Positions 40,450 to 49,003 of a DNA stretch of 64,000 nt are shown here, piece by piece. The notes under the pieces are model-generated. The model was given only the letters and a program-made list of their open reading frames with translations, was not told the origin of the DNA and did not search any database. Within the stretch, counting starts at the first letter, position 1, and every line of letters starts with the position of its first letter. Origin of the DNA: Streptomyces sp. CB01881 (GTDB lineage: Bacteria; Actinomycetota; Actinomycetes; Streptomycetales; Streptomycetaceae); assembly GCF_002953255.1 (NCBI RefSeq), contig NZ_CP026498.1, positions 8,870,506 through 8,934,505 on the forward strand. The letters run 5' to 3'. Position numbers and translations under genes: made by a program.

Positions 40450-41199
40450 GTGCCCGCCCGCCGCGCCGCCGTGTCCGCCGCCGTCCTCCTGATACCCGTC
40501 CTGGCGCTGGCCGGCTGCTCCGGCGCCGGGAAGACCTCCTCCGGCGCCGCCGCGCCGGCCGGTGGCGGGGGCACCAGCCCGCTGCAGAACCCCGACGGCA
40601 CCAGGCCCGGCCTGGCGCCGCTCACCTCGCCCGAGGACCAGAAGGCCGGCCGAGACCTCATCGCCAGGGTCGCCACCGCCGCCGCCGGCCCGAAGGACGG
40701 CTACGACCGCAACGAGTTCGGCCCGGCCTGGACGGACAACGTGGACGGCGTCCCGGGCGGCCACAACAACTGCGACACCCGCAACGACCTGCTGGCCCGC
40801 GACGGCCGGGCGGTGGAGCGCAAGGACGGCTCGACCTGCGTGGTCACCGCGATGACCATCGACGACCCGTACACCGGCAAGACCGTCCAGTGGACGAAGC
40901 AGCAGGCCACGAGGATCCAGATCGACCACGTGATGCCGCTCTCCTACGATTGGCAGATGGGCGCGGCCAAGTGGGACAAGGGCAAGCGCGTGCAGATCGC
41001 CAACGACCCGCTCAACCTCATCCCGGCCGACGGCTCGCAGAACGCCTCCAAGGGCGACTCCGGCCCGGCCACCTGGCTGCCCGCCAACACGACGATCCGC
41101 TGCGCGTACGCGGTGCGGTTCGCCCAGGTGTCGCTGAAGTACCAACTGCCGGTCACCGAGGCCGACAAGAAGGCGATGCTCCAGCAGTGCGGCGGGTGA
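40450..41199 (+). CDS. Lipoprotein with HNH (DUF1524/GmrSD C-terminal-like) nuclease domain
   Basis: This is a 249-residue exported protein. Residues 1-23 are a lipoprotein signal (AAVLLIPVLALAGC, lipobox LAGC with C23), followed by a Gly/Ala linker. The globular part has NEFGPAWTDNVDGVPGGHNNCDTRNDLLARD, then the HNH core IQIDHVMPLSYDW and NDPLNLIPADGSQNASKGD. Such secreted HNH proteins are common in actinomycetes and presumably degrade external DNA. GTG 40450 has GGGAG six bases upstream; longer frames run through the hairpin. It is expected on the outer face of the membrane. Confidence 0.87.
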   Translation: MPARRAAVSAAVLLIPVLALAGCSGAGKTSSGAAAPAGGGGTSPLQNPDGTRPGLAPLTSPEDQKAGRDLIARVATAAAGPKDGYDRNEFGPAWTDNVDGVPGGHNNCDTRNDLLARDGRAVERKDGSTCVVTAMTIDDPYTGKTVQWTKQQATRIQIDHVMPLSYDWQMGAAKWDKGKRVQIANDPLNLIPADGSQNASKGDSGPATWLPANTTIRCAYAVRFAQVSLKYQLPVTEADKKAMLQQCGG

Positions 41200-41298
41200 G
41201 GAAACGTTTCGCCAGCCTTTGTCCGCATTGCATCCCAGGTCCTCGCCGGCGATGTGACTCCTGTGATGACCGGGTGATATTCGTGTGCGGTGCATTCG

Positions 41299-42924
41299 AT
41301 GATCACCCGGTTCTCACGGCGCGCGCTGCCCGCCGCCGTTGCCGCCGCCCTCCTGGCCGGCTGCACCAGTTCGGCCGGCTCCGGCGACGCGGCCTCCGGC
41401 ACCACGTCGCCGGCCGCCACCCCGGCCACGACCACCGCGCCGCCCACCCCGACCACTACGCCCACCCCGACGCCGAAGCCGACCGGCGCGGCGGACCCGG
41501 CGCTCAAGCCGTTCTACGGCCAGCAGATCGCCTGGACGCCGTGCGCCGACGACCCGGCGACCGACAAGGTCGACGAGTCGGCCGTGCAGTGCGGCAAGCT
41601 CAAGGTGCCGCTGGACTACACGAACCCGGCCGGCGACACCCTGGAGGTCGCCGTCGTCCGCAACCCCGCCGCCAAGCAGGACCAGCGGGTCGGCTCCCTC
41701 CTGGTCAACCCCGGCGGGCCCGGCGGCTCCGGCGTCGGCATGGTCAAGCGCAACCCGAAGCAGTTCGACGGCCCGCTCCACGACCGCTTCGACACGATCG
41801 GCTTCGACCCGCGCGGCGTCGGCCTCACCACCCCGGTGAACTGCCTGGACGACGGCGCCCGGGACGAGTGGGTCACCACCGACACACCCGGTGACGCCCA
41901 CGGCAAGGTCCTGGCCGACGCCTGCCAGGCCAAGTTCGGCAAGGTGCTGCCCTTCATCGGCACCCGCAACACCGCCCGCGACATGGACGTGCTGCGCGCC
42001 GCCCTCGGCGACCAGAAGCTCAACTACTTCGGGCTGTCGTACGGCACCTACCTCGGCAGCCTCTACGCCGAGGAGTTCCCGGACCGGGTCGGCCGGCTGG
42101 TGCTCGACGGCGCCGTCGACCCGTCCGTGCCACTGGCCCAGCACAACATCGCGCAGTACGCGGCCTTCGAGCACTCGCTGGAGGCCTTCGCCGCCAACTG
42201 CGCCACCAAGAGCAGCTGCCCGCTCGGCAAGGACCCGGGCGCGGCCGCCGGCAAGCTCGCCGACTTCCTCGACGGGCTCAAGGAGAAGCCGCTGACCACC
42301 GCGAGCGGGCGCAAGCTCACCGCCAACGCGGCCTGGACCGCCATGATCGACGGCCTCTACGGCGACGAGCAGGGCTGGGAGTCCCTGCGCAACGACGTCG
42401 GCTGGGCCATGGTCCGGGGCAAGGGCGACTACCTGCTCGCGCGCGCGGACGACTCGAACCACCGCGACAAGGACGGCCACTACAGCGTCTCCGCCGACGC
42501 CTACACCGCCATCCACTGCGCCGACGGCGGCACCGGGGTGCCGGTCGGCGACGACCTCAAGGCCGCGTACGCCGAGCTGGCGGCGAAGGCCCCGCTGCTC
42601 ACCCGCCACGAGCCGAGCTTCGCGCTGTTCGACCCCGACTGCCGTTCCTGGCCGTTCCGTTCCGCCGAGAAGCCCCACCCGATCGCCTCGAAGAGCGACG
42701 CCACCATCGTCGTGGTCGGCTCGACCGGCGACGCGGCGACGCCCTACGCCTCGGCCGAGAAGCTCGCGGCCCAGCTCGGCAAGGCCGTACTCCTCACCCG
42801 CGAGGGTGAGGGCCACACCGGCTACGGCTGGAGCAAGTGCATCCGGACCTCGGTGGACGCCTTCCTGACGGACGGCACGGTGCCGGCCGCCGGGACGCGC
42901 TGCGCCAGCGACCCGGCCGGGTGA
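41299..42924 (+). CDS. Secreted alpha/beta-hydrolase lipoprotein (tripeptidyl aminopeptidase/SlpD-like)
   Basis: This is a 541-residue exported hydrolase. The signal peptide ends in a lipobox LLAGC (C22), followed by a Thr/Pro-rich linker. The catalytic domain has the oxyanion-region LLVNPGGPGGSG, GFDPRGVGLTTPVNC, the nucleophile elbow YFGLSYGTYLG, a late Asp in VVVGSTGDAATP and the His in GEGHTGYG. This matches the proline-specific/tripeptidyl aminopeptidase family (S33) of streptomycetes with its C-terminal TAP-like domain. The substrates are external peptides. ATG 41299 is chosen because the signal peptide starts there; GTG 41290 is three codons upstream. Confidence 0.9.
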   Translation: MITRFSRRALPAAVAAALLAGCTSSAGSGDAASGTTSPAATPATTTAPPTPTTTPTPTPKPTGAADPALKPFYGQQIAWTPCADDPATDKVDESAVQCGKLKVPLDYTNPAGDTLEVAVVRNPAAKQDQRVGSLLVNPGGPGGSGVGMVKRNPKQFDGPLHDRFDTIGFDPRGVGLTTPVNCLDDGARDEWVTTDTPGDAHGKVLADACQAKFGKVLPFIGTRNTARDMDVLRAALGDQKLNYFGLSYGTYLGSLYAEEFPDRVGRLVLDGAVDPSVPLAQHNIAQYAAFEHSLEAFAANCATKSSCPLGKDPGAAAGKLADFLDGLKEKPLTTASGRKLTANAAWTAMIDGLYGDEQGWESLRNDVGWAMVRGKGDYLLARADDSNHRDKDGHYSVSADAYTAIHCADGGTGVPVGDDLKAAYAELAAKAPLLTRHEPSFALFDPDCRSWPFRSAEKPHPIASKSDATIVVVGSTGDAATPYASAEKLAAQLGKAVLLTREGEGHTGYGWSKCIRTSVDAFLTDGTVPAAGTRCASDPAG

Positions 42925-42931
42925 CCGGCTG

Positions 42932-42980
42932 ACGGCGAAGGGGCGCACCGCGGGACCGCCGCGGTGCGCCCCTTCGCCGT
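42932..42980. terminator. 22-bp perfect hairpin between convergent genes
   Basis: Positions 42932-42953 are exactly complementary to 42959-42980 with a 5-nt loop. It lies between the aminopeptidase and GT39 genes, which converge, so it can serve both. Confidence 0.88.
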
Positions 42981-43001
42981 GCTCGGGAGCTTCGTCGTAG
43001 G

Positions 43002-45350
43002 TCAGGAGCTGGGAGCCTGCGTCAGGTCGTAGAACGTCGCGCCGCCCACCGTCTTCGCCGTGAAGTGGCTCGTCACCCAGGTCTCGATCTGTGCGGTCTG
43101 CGACTCCTGCGCCTCGCCGTCGGCGTTGGCGCCCATCGCGCGCCGGGAGCCGCCGCCGATGAACCAGTGCACCTTGCCCTCCTTCACGTACTGCTGGAAG
43201 GCGCTCAGGCTGAGCGACGGGTCGGTGCTGTTGAAGCCGCCGAGGGCCATCACGGGGACGCCGGAGGCGAGTTGGTAGCTGGCGGCGTTCTGCGAGCCGC
43301 TGGTCGCGGCGGCCCAGGTGTAGCGGTCGGCGTCCTGCTTGAGCGCGGCGGCGGCCTCGTCGCTCACCCGGGCGCCGTTCAGCAGGCCGCCCATGCCGCC
43401 GGGGGCCCCGCCCGTCCTGCCGCCGAACCCTCCAGCACCGCCGCGGCCGCCGTTGCCGTTGCCGTTGCCGGGCAGGCCGCCGCCGTTCGCGCCGCCCTGG
43501 CCGCCCGGCATCTGGCCGGCGGCACCGCCGGGTACGCCGCCCTGGGCACCGCCCGGTACGCCGCCCGGCACTCCGCCCTGGCCGGGCGTCATCTGCCGGC
43601 CGTTGAAGAAGAACTCGCCGTTGCCGCCGGGCGGAAGGCCGCGCATCCCGCCCGGGCCCATGCCCCGGCCGCCCGCGACCGCCGGGCCGGCCGTCACGAT
43701 CGACCCGGTGTGCGGCGTGCTCACGGTGTCCACCGCGTACGCGGCCGGACCGCCGAGCGCCGCCGCCAGGCCCACCAGCCCGACGACCGTCGCGAGCCGC
43801 GCCGCCAGCCGCCCGGCCAGCAGCAGCGTCGCCGCCGCCGCGAGCCCGCCCACCAGCACCGCCCAGCGCAGCCACGGCAGGAACTGCGCGCTGCGTCCGA
43901 GCAGCACGTACGCCCAGACCGCCGTCACCGCCAGGGTGACCGCCAGCACCGCCGCGTACGGCAGCCGGTGCCGGGCCCGCCAGAGCCCGTCCACGCCCAT
44001 GCCGACCAGCGCCGCGACCGCGGGGGCCAGCGCCACCGTGTAGTACTGGTGGAAGATGCCGGACATGAAGCTGAAGGTCAGTGCGGTGCAGAGCAGCCAG
44101 CCGCCCCAGACCAGGAACGCCGCGCGGGCGGTGTCCGTCCGGGCGTGGCGGCGAGTGGCCCACAGGGCGGTCAGCAGCAGGAGCAGCGCGGCCGGGATCA
44201 GCCAGGCGATCTGGCCGCCGATGTCCCCGTCGAACATCCGGGTGATGCCGGTCTCGCCCCAGCCGCCCATCGTCCGGCCGCCACCGGGCGGCGCCTCCGT
44301 GCCGGCCGGGAACCTGCCGCCGCCGCCCACGCTGCCGGTCTCGTTGCCGTTGAGGCGGCCGAGGCCGTTGTAGCCGAAGGTGAGCGAGAGGAAGCTGTTG
44401 TCCTGCGAACCGCCGACGTAGGGCCGGGACGACGCTGGCACCAGTTCGACGACGGCGACCCACCAGCCGCCCGCGACCACCATGGCCAGCCCGGCCGCCA
44501 GCAGCTGGCGCACCCGGCGCCAGAGCCCGGCCGGCGCGGCCACCAGGTAGACCAGCGCGAAGGCCGGGAGGACGAGGAAGGCCTGGAGCGTCTTGGTGAG
44601 GAAGGCCAGCCCGAACATCACCCCGGTGAACACCAGCCACCGGGTGCCGGCCGCCTCGATCGCGCGGACCAGCCCGTACGCGGCCAGCGTCAGCAGCAGT
44701 ACCAGCAGCGCATCCGGGTTGTTGAAGCGGAACATCAGCGCCGCCACCGGGGTCAGCGCCAGGGTGGCGCCCGCCAGCAGGCCGCCGAGCGGGGAGAAGC
44801 GGCGGCGCACCGTCGCGTACAGGGTGGCCACGGTGGCGACCGCCATCAACGCCTGCGGGGCCAGCACCGACCAGGAGGAGAGGCCGAAGACCCGGGCGGC
44901 CAGCGCCATCGGCCAGAGCGAGAGCGGCGGCTTGTCGACGGTGATGAAGTTCCCGGCGTCGGAGGAGCCGTAGAAGAAGGCCTTCCAGCTCTGGCTGCCG
45001 GCCTGGGCGGCCGCCGAGTAGAACGAGTTGGCCCAGCCGGAGGCGCTCAGGCCCCAGAGGTAGAGGACGGCGGTCGCGGCCAGCAGGGCCAGCAGCGCGG
45101 GCCGTACCCAACGCGGGTCGTCCGCGCGGCCGCGCCAGGCGCGGGCCGGGAGTGTGCGCAGCCGGCCGGCCCAGGACGCCGGGCCCTTGGGGCCGACGGG
45201 CGGCAGCGGGAACGCGGGGAACAGCGGTCCGGCCGGCGGCGCCGCGTCCGAGAGTGCGTCAGGGGCCGGCTGCGGCACCTCCGGCGGCGGGTGGTTCGCG
45301 GCCTCGGGCCACGGTTCGCCGGCCGGCGGGGAGAAGCTGGTCGTGGTCAT
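43002..45350 (-). CDS. GT39-family (ArnT/PMT-like) membrane glycosyltransferase
   Basis: This is a 782-residue polytopic protein. A Pro-rich cytoplasmic N-terminus (about 85 residues) is followed by roughly twelve spans with the GT39 signatures NSFYSAAAQAGSQSWKAFFYG and NFITVDKPPLSLW (acidic residue in the first external loop), then FRFNNPDALLVLLLTLAAY. A large external Gly/Pro/Asn-rich segment near residues 565-665 consists of GGVPGG-type repeats. It precedes a C-terminal globular domain (PVMALGGFNSTDPSLSLSAF). The donor is presumably polyprenyl-phosphate sugar; the acceptor is unknown. It is single on the minus strand with a strong terminator. Confidence 0.88.
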   Translation of the reverse strand: MTTTSFSPPAGEPWPEAANHPPPEVPQPAPDALSDAAPPAGPLFPAFPLPPVGPKGPASWAGRLRTLPARAWRGRADDPRWVRPALLALLAATAVLYLWGLSASGWANSFYSAAAQAGSQSWKAFFYGSSDAGNFITVDKPPLSLWPMALAARVFGLSSWSVLAPQALMAVATVATLYATVRRRFSPLGGLLAGATLALTPVAALMFRFNNPDALLVLLLTLAAYGLVRAIEAAGTRWLVFTGVMFGLAFLTKTLQAFLVLPAFALVYLVAAPAGLWRRVRQLLAAGLAMVVAGGWWVAVVELVPASSRPYVGGSQDNSFLSLTFGYNGLGRLNGNETGSVGGGGRFPAGTEAPPGGGRTMGGWGETGITRMFDGDIGGQIAWLIPAALLLLLTALWATRRHARTDTARAAFLVWGGWLLCTALTFSFMSGIFHQYYTVALAPAVAALVGMGVDGLWRARHRLPYAAVLAVTLAVTAVWAYVLLGRSAQFLPWLRWAVLVGGLAAAATLLLAGRLAARLATVVGLVGLAAALGGPAAYAVDTVSTPHTGSIVTAGPAVAGGRGMGPGGMRGLPPGGNGEFFFNGRQMTPGQGGVPGGVPGGAQGGVPGGAAGQMPGGQGGANGGGLPGNGNGNGGRGGAGGFGGRTGGAPGGMGGLLNGARVSDEAAAALKQDADRYTWAAATSGSQNAASYQLASGVPVMALGGFNSTDPSLSLSAFQQYVKEGKVHWFIGGGSRRAMGANADGEAQESQTAQIETWVTSHFTAKTVGGATFYDLTQAPSS

Positions 45351-45567
45351 GGACCATACGCTCGGCCGTGCGGCTGAGAGGACCGTGAGACCCGGCTATG
45401 AGGGGCCTGTGATCCCCGCCGGAACCACCCGGACGGGTCAGCGGGACGGTCGGCGGACGGGTCGGCGGCCGGGGGCCGGGCGGTCGGGTGCCGGGCGGAC
45501 GGGTCGACCGACGCGTGGCGGCCAGGCGGGCGGCCCGGGTGGTGGTCCTTCCGGGCGGCCCGGGGGC

Positions 45568-46686
45568 TCAGGCCGGCTGGGGCATCGTCAGGTGCTTGCC
45601 CAGCCACTCCAGCGCCGGGGGGATCTCCCGGGTCCAGGTGTGGAAGTTGTGCCCGCCGGTGTCCAGGGTGATGGTGGAGAGCTTGGTCGGCGCCTTGAAC
45701 GACTTCACCATCTCCTGGGTGGCGGCGTAGTTGTTCTCGTCGTGGGCGGTGCCCAGCAGCAGTGCGACGGGTGCGGCCGGCTTGTTGTGCAGCCGCCACA
45801 GCAGGTCGTTCTCCTGCTTCAGCTGCCCGTTGCCGGCGAAGAGGTCGCCGGTGGTCTCGTCGATCGGCGCGGTGTAGTAGCCGGAGAGCGAGACGGCGGC
45901 CGGGTACGAGTCCGGCTTGCGCAGCGCGAACTTGAGCGCGCAGTAGCCACCGGTCGAGTTGCCGATCACGGCCCGGTTGGACGGGTCGCTGCCGAGCCGG
46001 TAGGTGGTGGCGAGCGCCTTGGGCAGGTCACTGGTGAAGAAGGTCTCCACCTGCGGGCCGTTCGGGACGTCCACGCACTCGGTGTCCCGGTTGTTGACGA
46101 GGGTCGGGCGCAGCATCACCAGGACGGTCGGCGGAAGCTTCTTCTGGTCGATCGCCTCCAGGGTGGAGGCGGGGTACTGCATCAGCGAGATCAGCTTCTC
46201 CGGCGTACCGGGGTACCCGGCCAGGACCAGGGCCATGGGGAACTTCCGCTGCGCGTACTCGGGCTGGAAGTACTGCGGCGGCAGATAGACGAAGCCGTCG
46301 GTGCTCAGACCGCTGGCGGCTCCTTTGACGGCGACCTTGTGGATCAGGCCGACGCGCTCCGGGTTCGAGCCCTGCTCCGCGTAGAACTTCTGCTCGCCGG
46401 TGATGGCGACGGCGGCGTTCGGCTGGTGGTCGACGACCGTGCCGGGACCGCCGTTGGTGCCGAGCAGGTCGGTCCAGGAGCTGTAGAAGCCGAAGTAGCC
46501 GTTGGCGATCAGGCCCATCGCGACCAGTACCGAGATCTGGGTGGCGAGGAAGGCGCCGATCCGCCCGAGCCAGGCCTTCCAGCTGCGGCCGCCGAGTCTC
46601 GGCCAGAGCCACATCGTGGCGGCGAACGCGCAGATCGCGACGACGGAGGCGATGATCTGGAGGGGGAGTCCCGTAAGCCTGAGCAC
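45568..46686 (-). CDS. Membrane-anchored esterase (alpha/beta-hydrolase, Esterase D/antigen 85-like)
   Basis: This is a 372-residue protein. Three N-terminal spans (for example LPLQIIASVVAICAFAATMWLW and FLATQISVLVAMGLIANGYFGFY) precede an extracytoplasmic hydrolase. Its nucleophile elbow is VIGNSTGGYCALKFAL, an Asp/Glu region is LLLGTAHDENNY, and the His is in LDTGGHNFHTW. This layout matches the actinobacterial 'alpha/beta hydrolase-fold' relatives of mycolyltransferases; streptomycetes lack mycolates, so another lipid or ester substrate is likely. GTG 46684-46686 is preferred, with TACGAT nearby as a leaderless -10. Confidence 0.84.
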   Translation of the reverse strand: MLRLTGLPLQIIASVVAICAFAATMWLWPRLGGRSWKAWLGRIGAFLATQISVLVAMGLIANGYFGFYSSWTDLLGTNGGPGTVVDHQPNAAVAITGEQKFYAEQGSNPERVGLIHKVAVKGAASGLSTDGFVYLPPQYFQPEYAQRKFPMALVLAGYPGTPEKLISLMQYPASTLEAIDQKKLPPTVLVMLRPTLVNNRDTECVDVPNGPQVETFFTSDLPKALATTYRLGSDPSNRAVIGNSTGGYCALKFALRKPDSYPAAVSLSGYYTAPIDETTGDLFAGNGQLKQENDLLWRLHNKPAAPVALLLGTAHDENNYAATQEMVKSFKAPTKLSTITLDTGGHNFHTWTREIPPALEWLGKHLTMPQPA

Positions 46687-46917
46687 GTGCCTGATCGTAG
46701 TTGACCGTGACAGTCGCTCTGCGCGCCCCCGTGTACGCCCCTTCTGTGCTTCCGTGCGCCCCTTGTGCGCCCTGTTGACCGCGTCCCCCGGGGTCGGGAT
46801 CATGTCCGCGGGGAGTGCACAGAGCGTGCACGAGAGATCACCGTGCATGAGTGGTCGCGGCGATCACGGCGTGCACGGGGATCGCAGGGATCACAGGGAT
46901 CACACCGGGGGAGCGGC
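46687..46917. other. Divergent intergenic region with 9-bp repeats
   Basis: This is the promoter region between the esterase and the lipoprotein gene. Just before the lipoprotein start, a 9-bp word (gggatcaca-like) occurs three times in tandem (46878-46906). No gene is seen; frames extending the esterase upstream are unlikely to be coding. Confidence 0.4.
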
Positions 46918-47877
46918 ATGAAGTCCTTCACCAAGGCCGGCCTGGCGGCCGGCGCCACACTGTTGCTGGCAGCGTGCTCCGGCGGGGGGTCGGGAGGCAC
47001 GGACGGGTTCGGCCTGAAGCCTGGGAAGACCGACGCGGCCTCCACGACCGCGAGTCCGACCCGCACGCCGACTCCGACTCCGACCCCGACCCGGCCGCCG
47101 TACGGTCCGGTGCTGGCGGGCTACATCGACCCGGTCAACACCGCGCTCGGCAAGCTCAACGCGTCCGCGAGCCTCGACGCCTTCTCCACCGCCCTCCAGG
47201 AGGCGGCCACCGCCGCCACCAAGGCGGGCAGCGGGCTCGGCTACGCGGACGAGCCGGCCACCGTCACCACCGCCCGCCGCCAGCTGGTGGTGGCCCTCGG
47301 CCAGCTCTCCACCGACCTGACCAAGGTGCGCAACGACATCAGGAAGAAGAACGTCTGCGCCACCACCTCCGCCTTCGCCGAGGTCGGCCAGTCCGAGGGT
47401 CTGAAGGCGGTGCCCGCCGCCCTCGCCCAGATGAACGCCGCCGGCTACCCCACCACCTTCAACGTCCCGCAGACCCCGCAGCTCCAGACCCGCAGCCAGG
47501 AGAACGGCACCCTGGTCCGCGAGGGCCGGCTGAACGGCTCGGGCGTCCTCAACGTGGACAACGGCGGCAGCTCGGACGCGGTGGTCTCGCTCGCGCAGAA
47601 CGGCAAGTCGATCCACTCGGTGTACGTCGGCAAGGGCAAGAAGGCGTCCATCGAGGGCGTCGAGGACGGCACCTACGACGTCTACTTCGCCGGTGGCGTC
47701 GACTGGGACCCGTCGCTCAAGGCGTTCACCCAGAGCTGCGACTTCAGCAAGTTCGACGACACCATGGCCTTCGAGACGGGCCGCACCTACACCTCGTGGT
47801 CGATCACGCTCCAGCCGACGGTCGGCGGCAACGCCAAGACCAGTGACGTCGACGAGGACAAGTTCCCGGAGCCGTAG
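46918..47877 (+). CDS. Lipoprotein of unknown function
   Basis: This is a 319-residue exported protein. The signal ends with a lipobox LLAAC (C20), then a Gly-rich and Thr/Pro-rich linker (about residues 21-60). The mature domain begins with two helical segments (VNTALGKLNASASLDAFSTALQEAATAATKAG; QLVVALGQLSTDLTKVRNDIRKK). It ends in a beta-rich region (SGVLNVDNGGSSDAVVSLAQNGKSIHSVYVGKGKKASIEGV) that may bind a ligand. No family is recognised. ATG 46918 follows GGGGGAGCGGC. A strong hairpin follows the stop. Confidence 0.78.
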   Translation: MKSFTKAGLAAGATLLLAACSGGGSGGTDGFGLKPGKTDAASTTASPTRTPTPTPTPTRPPYGPVLAGYIDPVNTALGKLNASASLDAFSTALQEAATAATKAGSGLGYADEPATVTTARRQLVVALGQLSTDLTKVRNDIRKKNVCATTSAFAEVGQSEGLKAVPAALAQMNAAGYPTTFNVPQTPQLQTRSQENGTLVREGRLNGSGVLNVDNGGSSDAVVSLAQNGKSIHSVYVGKGKKASIEGVEDGTYDVYFAGGVDWDPSLKAFTQSCDFSKFDDTMAFETGRTYTSWSITLQPTVGGNAKTSDVDEDKFPEP

Positions 47878-47916
47878 GCCGGCTCGTGACGTCGGGACGC
47901 CGTGACGCCGTGACGT

Positions 47917-47960
47917 GGTGGTGGCGCCGTGGGCCGGGAGCGGCCGACGGCGCCACCACC
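47917..47960. terminator. Hairpin after lipoprotein gene
   Basis: GGTGGTGGCGCCGT (47917-47930) pairs exactly with ACGGCGCCACCACC (47947-47960) across a 16-nt loop, 40 nt after the stop codon. Confidence 0.75.
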
Positions 47961-48007
47961 GTTATCCGGGCGGCCCTCGCCGCGGCGACTGCCGGGGGGG
48001 CGCGCGT

Positions 48008-48061
48008 TTGGCGGCAGGTAGTACGAAATCGTATAGTTCGGAATCGTGAAGTCCGATTCCG
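48008..48061 (+). promoter_or_regulatory. Leaderless promoter and operator repeats of the MarR gene
   Basis: TTGGCG (48008-48013) and TATAGT (48032-48037) are 18 bp apart, with the GTG start eight bases after the -10. ACGAAATCGT (48023-48032) is a short palindrome between them. CGGAATCG (48039-48046) and CGATTCCG (48054-48061) form a perfect inverted repeat across the start codon. Autoregulation by the MarR product is likely. Confidence 0.6.
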
Positions 48062-48495
48062 GTTCGTCCGATTCCGTGCCGTCCGAGTGGTCGGCCCTGC
48101 TCGCGCTGCAGCGGGCCACCCATGCCACGCTCCAGGTGCTCGCCGCCGAGCTGGTCGACCTGGACCTGAACCCCTCCGAGATCAACGCGCTGGCCAACCT
48201 GGCCGACGGTCGCGGCCGTACCGTGTCCGAGCTCGGTGCGGCCGTGGGTACCCGCCCGACCACGCTGACCAGCATCCTCGACCGGCTGGAGCGGCGCGGC
48301 CACATCACCCGCGGCACCCGCCCGGGGGACCGTCGCGCGGTGCTCATCGAACTCACCCCCTCCGGCCGGGTGGCCGCCGACACGATCCGGCAGGCCATCA
48401 CCGGCCTGGAGCGTCGCGCGCTCGCCGGACTGCCGGCCGACGCCATCACCGGTCTTCGTGCCGCCCTGCAAGCTCTGACCGAGGTGCCCTCATGA
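48046..48495 (+). CDS. MarR-family transcriptional regulator
   Basis: This is a 149-residue winged-helix regulator with a standard MarR core: LNPSEINALANLADGRGRTVSELGAAVGTRPTTLTSILDRLERRGHI and the wing TRGTRPGDRRAVLIELTPSG. GTG 48046 coincides with the expected transcription start, so the message is probably leaderless. Its last codons overlap the next gene's ATG (ATGA); the two form a small operon, and the partner is the likely effector or regulated function. Confidence 0.87.
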   Translation: MKSDSGSSDSVPSEWSALLALQRATHATLQVLAAELVDLDLNPSEINALANLADGRGRTVSELGAAVGTRPTTLTSILDRLERRGHITRGTRPGDRRAVLIELTPSGRVAADTIRQAITGLERRALAGLPADAITGLRAALQALTEVPS

Positions 48496-48944
48496 CCGCC
48501 CAGCCCCTGCACGACTCCACCACGACCGAAGGGCCGGCGGCCGACTTCGGCACGCTGCTGGCCGAGGTGACCGCGGCCGCCGGGCGGTTCGGCCACCGTG
48601 AGCACGTCCACCTCACCTGGCTGGCCGTGCGGGCGGTCGGCGTCCCCGCGGCGGTCTCCCTGGTCGGCGACGGCATCCTGCGCACCGCCACCAAGGCGGG
48701 CGTGCCGCAGAAGTACCACGCGACCGTCACCCGGGCCTGGGTGGAGCTGGTCGGCCACCACGCGGCGGAACACGGCGGGGACGACTTCGCGGACTTCGCC
48801 GACCGTCACCCCGACCTGCTCGACAAGGACCTGCCGGCCCGCTACTACCGTGCGGCCACCCTGGACTCCCCGGAGGCGAAGGCCGGCTGGGTCGAGCCCG
48901 ACCTCGCCCCCTTCCCCTGGCGACGGGACGCCGCTTCCGCCTAG
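48492..48944 (+). CDS. Hypothetical protein coupled to MarR gene
   Basis: This is a 150-residue protein of unknown function. It has a recognisable repeated-family feel (FGHREHVHLTWLAVRAVG; VPQKYHATVTRAWVELVGHHAAEH; LLDKDLPARYYRAATLDSPEAKAGWVEPDLAPFPW). The conserved His residues (HREHVH, KYHATVTRAW, GHHAAEH) suggest a metal site or an all-helical fold, and I have seen similar uncharacterised actinomycete proteins near MarR regulators. The start overlaps the MarR stop. No signal peptide or membrane span is present. Confidence 0.75.
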   Translation: MTAQPLHDSTTTEGPAADFGTLLAEVTAAAGRFGHREHVHLTWLAVRAVGVPAAVSLVGDGILRTATKAGVPQKYHATVTRAWVELVGHHAAEHGGDDFADFADRHPDLLDKDLPARYYRAATLDSPEAKAGWVEPDLAPFPWRRDAASA

Positions 48945-48947
48945 CCT

Positions 48948-48990
48948 GTCCGGTCGTCCGGTCGTCCGGTCGTCCGGTCGTCCGGCTGTC
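48948..48990. repeat. 8-bp tandem repeat between convergent genes
   Basis: About five copies of GTCCGGTC follow one another directly after the hypothetical gene's stop and before the uppS stop. This is simple-sequence slippage type. Confidence 0.7.
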
Positions 48991-49003
48991 CGCGGCCTTC
49001 TGC

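Noticed and set aside
41314..45111. 1265-codon minus-strand frame covering the aminopeptidase and GT39 genes
   Set aside because: It is a shadow; it even crosses the strong terminator at 42932-42980, and the real genes are recognised in other frames.
48948..48990. GTCCGGTC repeat as a regulatory array
   Set aside because: Pure 8-bp tandem slippage between convergent 3' ends, with no promoter to control.
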